In this document: one piece after another, positions 60,220 to 64,000 of the stretch
How positions within the stretch are numbered: position 1 is the first letter of the stretch
Layout: the number at the start of each line of letters is the position of its first letter
NCBI GenBank assembly: GCA_030533445.1
Contig: CM060075.1
Location: 35,355,696 to 35,419,695 of the forward strand
Length of the DNA stretch: 64,000 bases
Direction of reading: 5' to 3'
DNA from: Cyprinodon diabolis
Lineage: Eukaryota > Chordata > Actinopteri > Cyprinodontiformes > Cyprinodontidae
Position numbers and translations under genes: made by a program
Notes under the pieces: model-generated
What the model saw: only the letters and a program-made list of their open reading frames with translations
What the model was told of the DNA's origin: nothing
The model's database searches: none

Positions 60220-60273
<54 letters not shown>
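60103..60273. repeat. Two (TA)n arrays around a 46-bp unique spacer
   Basis: Arrays 60,103-60,176 and 60,223-60,273. The flank at 60,285-60,365 with CTGCCCCCTAGTGC matches the reverse strand of 37,385-37,460. Confidence 0.85.
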
Positions 60274-60277
<4 letters not shown>

Positions 60278-60369
60278 AGCATGTACTTCCTATGTTAAGC
60301 TCACAGTCAGTTTCTACTGCCCCCTAGTGCTATACTATTACACTGTTTAACACCTAGTATATATGGGGT

Positions 60370-60820
60370 CAATATACAGTTTTAATCTTCATTCTGATTT
60401 GGAAATGATTTGAAAAGATTTGTAAATGGAATGAGAGCGGTGTCCTTCAGCTAAGAAAAAAGTGTAATATTTTGATAAAGCTGGAACCATGGATGTCTAC
60501 TCATCTGCTAACTTGTATGATGTAAAATGTGATGATGTGGCAGACTGAAGATGTAAAAAATGCCTTCTAACTGTTAATCGTGGCCACTTCCTGAGAGGTG
60601 AGCCTAGTTGGTAAGCAGCTGCCTTCTGTAAAATCTGAACAACTTGTCTGATCTGAGTAAGATTACAATTTCTATCAGAATCTGTTGTCATGTCTCATGG
60701 ATATTTAATACATCTGAATTATGAAGTGTGATTTAAAGAGTTTGTTCGGAGTGATCTCTTTTCAGGAAAAAAACCAAGAGAGATAGAGCCTCAAGGTGCA
60801 GACACAGAGAAAATGCAGCC
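60370..60820. other. Unassigned sequence
   Basis: No gene or bounded element recognised; short open frames only. Confidence 0.3.
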
Positions 60821-60824
60821 TTAT

Positions 60825-60924
60825 CAGGGGTTGACGTTAAGGATTTTCACATTTAATTTGCCCAGAAACAATTTTTACTTGCCCAGTATAATGTTTGATA
60901 AATATAGTTTCTAATATTCATTTT

Positions 60925-60999
<75 letters not shown>

Positions 61000-61019
61000 G
61001 TATATACATATATATACAC

Positions 61020-61054
<35 letters not shown>

Positions 61055-61077
61055 CGTATATATATACGTATATATAT

Positions 61078-61143
<66 letters not shown>

Positions 61144-61196
61144 GTATATATATATATATATACAAAAATGAATATTAGAAACTATATTTATCAAAC

Positions 61197-61279
<83 letters not shown>

Positions 61280-62384
61280 ATGAAACATGTTTTTTTTTTA
61301 TGTTTTTTGTAATTCAGTATTTTATAAGTTTACAGGTTCCTGGTGTGTATATGCATGCGTCAGATAATTAACTCAAGCTTATATTAGTTAACATGCTTTT
61401 CAATCCTTCCTGCACATTCTTTTCAAACTAAACTTTGCTTTAAACTGTTGTGTGCTTGGAAAAATATAAATTGTAATGTTAAAAATCTAAAAAAAAAAAA
61501 ACTTTCCAGGTTAAAAACCTAAGATAAATCACAAGACAGAAGTCAATGTCACAAATGAATAACTTTTATTTTAGAGTCACGGTATGTTTATACAAGATAA
61601 TACTATTAATATAATGTGACTTTTCTAGAGAATCATTATACATAGTTATTTTATACAGGGTTTCCTCTGTCTTGCATAATTTCAGAATTCCCTGACTTTT
61701 AACTGACTCAGGATTAGTTTTCACTGACAATATAAATGCAGCAACAAGACAATAATAATAACGTAACAGCTCACCAATTTAACATGTTTAGCTCTATAAC
61801 ATTTAAATGCACCCCTCCAATGTCTAAGATAAAAAAATTAATGAACATTTTTTTATGTATGACCTGAATCACTGTACAGAAGACTGCCATATGATAGCCA
61901 TATTTACACTGGGGGCATGGCATACAATTATGCTAATTTTCCTAATCCCTTACCGATAATTTTTAATCTAGAGTGGGTGGAGGGTAAAATAGGTGGTGGC
62001 TGTATTACTGTACATACATTTTTTTGCCTTGTGGTTGTTTTTTAGCCTGCAAAGTAAAAAAAAAAAAAAAAAAAAAGTGTCTGATTCATGCCAATTCCTG
62101 GACAAAAATCACGCCATCTGGCGGAAAATCACGCGGCTTTTTCAAATCACGTGGCTTTTCCAAATCACGCGAGAATGTGTACAAAACAACAAAAATGGCG
62201 CCGGCAACGCTTCTTGGTTGTTTTCAGGAAATGTCGGTGCTTTTAAAGTAATTTTGAGTGATAAATAAAAAAAATTTGCGATCATTGCACTTGCCCGGCG
62301 GACAAATGCAATGAAATTTGTACTCTCCTGACAATAAAAACTACTTGCCCCGGGCGATCGGGCAATGGTTAACATCGAGCCTTG
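60825..62384. mobile_element. hAT-like non-autonomous element, copy B
   Basis: Left end CAGGGGTTGACGTTAAGG; right end (reverse complement) CAAGGCTCGATGTTAACC. CTTAT is duplicated on both sides (60820-60824 and 62385-62389). Collinear with copy A over its whole length, except for the TA/inverted-duplication insert at 60.9-61.3 kb and the gypsy element in copy A. Lacks coding sequence. Confidence 0.85.
60887..61277. repeat. Giant (TA)n flanked by an inverted duplication
   Basis: 60,887-60,926 (AATGTTTGATAAATATAG...) is repeated as its reverse complement at about 61,162-61,200, with (TA)n (interrupted by TACGTA and TACACATA) between and after. Copy A has only the single-copy segment here, so the second arm is a local inverted duplication. 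Confidence 0.9.
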
Positions 62385-62464
62385 CTTATGTATTTTATCT
62401 GGATTCAATGTGATAACCATCAAATGTTTGTGAAGTGATACATGGTTTTACAATCTTTTACAAA

Positions 62465-62650
62465 TATTCACCTCTGCATTTGACCCATCCCCTTGGCGAG
62501 CAGTGGGCTGCCATTGTGCGGCGCCCAGGGAGTAGTGTTGGGTTAAGGGTCCCATAGTGGCAGTCTGTGAAGATATATAAACTGGTTACTTGCAACCTTC
62601 TCAGAGCACAAGACCACTGCTCTAACTTCTAAGCCAACACTCCAGCCCAA
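62465..62650 (-). mobile_element. tRNA-derived SINE, minus orientation
   Basis: On the minus strand: head GTGTTGGCTTAGAAGTTAGA (A-box-like), a degenerate B-box near AGGTTGCAAGTAACC, then the body and tail ending GGGATGGGTCAAATGCAGAGG. Fuller copy of the type seen at 2,683. Confidence 0.65.
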
Positions 62651-63059
62651 AGGTCTTTTCATGTAGAAATCTGCGTTTGTGTTTCTATCCAATCTCCTTT
62701 ACCCTAATACCAGAACATACGTTAACCACATTGCAACCAGATGTCTGGATTAGTCTCATGATAAGCAAACAGAGCATCAGCGTCGACAGTGGATCTGCGG
62801 TGCCTGGATATGCCTGGGGCACTGATTTTTCAATTAATTAATTTTCCACTTTTACAGCTCATCTCTCATTTTTCTTTTCAGATGTTTGATTCTTGCGTTA
62901 TTTTTGTACCATCCAGACTTCTTAGAATTTAGTTCATGGATAATAAATAGTTGCCATCTCCATGAAGTCGCTTGTGATTTTTAGCACTAACGTCCAGTTG
63001 TATTATATGATTTTAACATCTATTGTAAGGTTATAATTTCTTAATGCATCTGAAAAAAT

Positions 63060-63540
63060 ACCAGTGGTGTTAAAAGTACACACATTTGTTACTTAAGTAG
63101 AAGTATAGATACTGCAGTTTAAAAACACTCTGGTAAAAGTTGAAGTATCAACTTGACCTCTTTACTCAAGTAAAAGTGAAAAAGTATGTGCTCCAAAAAC
63201 TACTTAAAGTATAAAAGTATAAAGTAACGTTTAAGAAAAAGGCCAAATGCCACTATATGAATTGAAAGCACAATTTTTCCACTATTTCAAAAAATTCTTT
63301 GAGATAAGGCCAAGGATGAGGGAGGTCTTGTTGGTCTCTGTCTCCATCTTCCGATACGCTCTCGTCTGTGTCTGACCTTTCAGACATTTAGACATGTTTT
63401 TCTGAATCCTACATTGTAGCATGGCATAGACAATTCTCGTTTACAGTTTGAAGAACACCTGCTTGCTTCTGAGGATTTCCTTTAACTAACCAATGAGTGT
63501 TTGCGTTATACGACTCATCCAGTTACACTAGTTTTCACTA
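63060..63540. repeat. Dispersed MITE-like repeat, copy 2
   Basis: Collinear with 57,083-57,544, uninterrupted; contains many AAGTA words as in fish 'AGTAAAAGTA' MITEs. Confidence 0.75.
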
Positions 63541-64000
63541 GATGTGGAAGGCACCAATGATCTGCATTGGATGGAGCACAGGACGTGAAATATATATTTA
63601 GAAACATTAAACCAGGGGTAACTAATAAAAAATCAGTAGGGTCCGAATAAAGAAAATCAACCAGTAAATGTCAGGAGACATTTTTAATGATCTGTTACTT
63701 TAAACAGAATTTAACACTGAAATAAAATGACATATTTATGCATTCATGTTACAGTGAATTTAAAAAAAAGATGAAAAAACAAAAATAGAAATTGCCAGAA
63801 ATTGTATGACTGTATTCCTGTATATCCATCACTAGTTAAAAGACAAGATTCAGCAAATGCAAATTCTGCCCTGTAAAGCAAATGAGGCTACGATCCGAAG
63901 CCTCATTTGGAGCTTTTCAACAGGTTTTTGAAAAACTTTGATAATTTGCTGCTGTAATATTATAGATTTTTTTGAATAAAAAGCTAGCAGATGTGAATAA
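63541..64000. other. No feature seen
   Basis: AT-rich sequence without recognised gene or bounded repeat. Confidence 0.4.

Noticed and set aside
60853..61371. Tyr/Ile-rich frames (IYIYIY) on both strands
   Set aside because: Translation of (TA)n; reported only as the inverted duplication.

Overview
The window reads as nuclear DNA of a teleost fish. The two recognisable genes are vertebrate genes split by GT-AG introns, intergenic space is long, and the repeat content (hAT and Tc1 transposons, TTAA- and TAG-flanked MITEs, L2- and L1-type LINEs, tRNA-derived SINEs, a chromodomain Ty3/gypsy element, long (TA)n and (GATA)n arrays) is typical of ray-finned fish. No prokaryotic features, CRISPR arrays or RNA genes were seen.

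Layout. (1) 1-7.5 kb, minus strand: the 5' two thirds of dnai2 (outer-arm axonemal dynein intermediate chain 2). Eight coding exons are traceable; the gene runs off the left edge. An RFX X-box sits about 125 bp upstream of its ATG, as expected for a motile-cilium gene. A solo LTR, a SINE and other repeats lie in its introns. (2) 7.5-14.0 kb: intergenic, with one hAT-type MITE. (3) 14.0-27.6 kb, minus strand: a complete ovol1-type gene (SNAG plus four C2H2 zinc fingers, 343 aa, five coding exons) with a 10.2-kb first intron. (4) 28-42 kb: gene-poor DNA with well-bounded transposons: a TAG-flanked MITE, a hAT copy whose transposase remnant is split by a second palindromic element, a (GATA)n array, a TTAA-flanked MITE and a foldback element. 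(5) 42.2-44.8 kb, plus strand: an intact intronless ORF (865-880 aa) of unrecognised function carrying 14 copies of a proline/serine/acid hexapeptide. This is the least explained coding feature. (6) 45-64 kb: a transposon graveyard. Nested insertions can be ordered: an old repeat was hit by a hAT MITE and by a 5-bp-TSD hAT-like element, and the latter was then hit by a defective Ty3/gypsy element. A second copy of the 5-bp-TSD element at 60.8-62.4 kb carries a giant (TA)n array flanked by an inverted duplication.

No operon-like or pathway relationship links the genes. dnai2 acts in ciliary motility and ovol1 in epithelial transcriptional repression; they are simply neighbours on the same strand. 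Exon borders were set by eye from splice consensus, reading phase and remembered vertebrate proteins. Transposon borders were set by eye from terminal repeats and target-site duplications (TSDs). No search was run.
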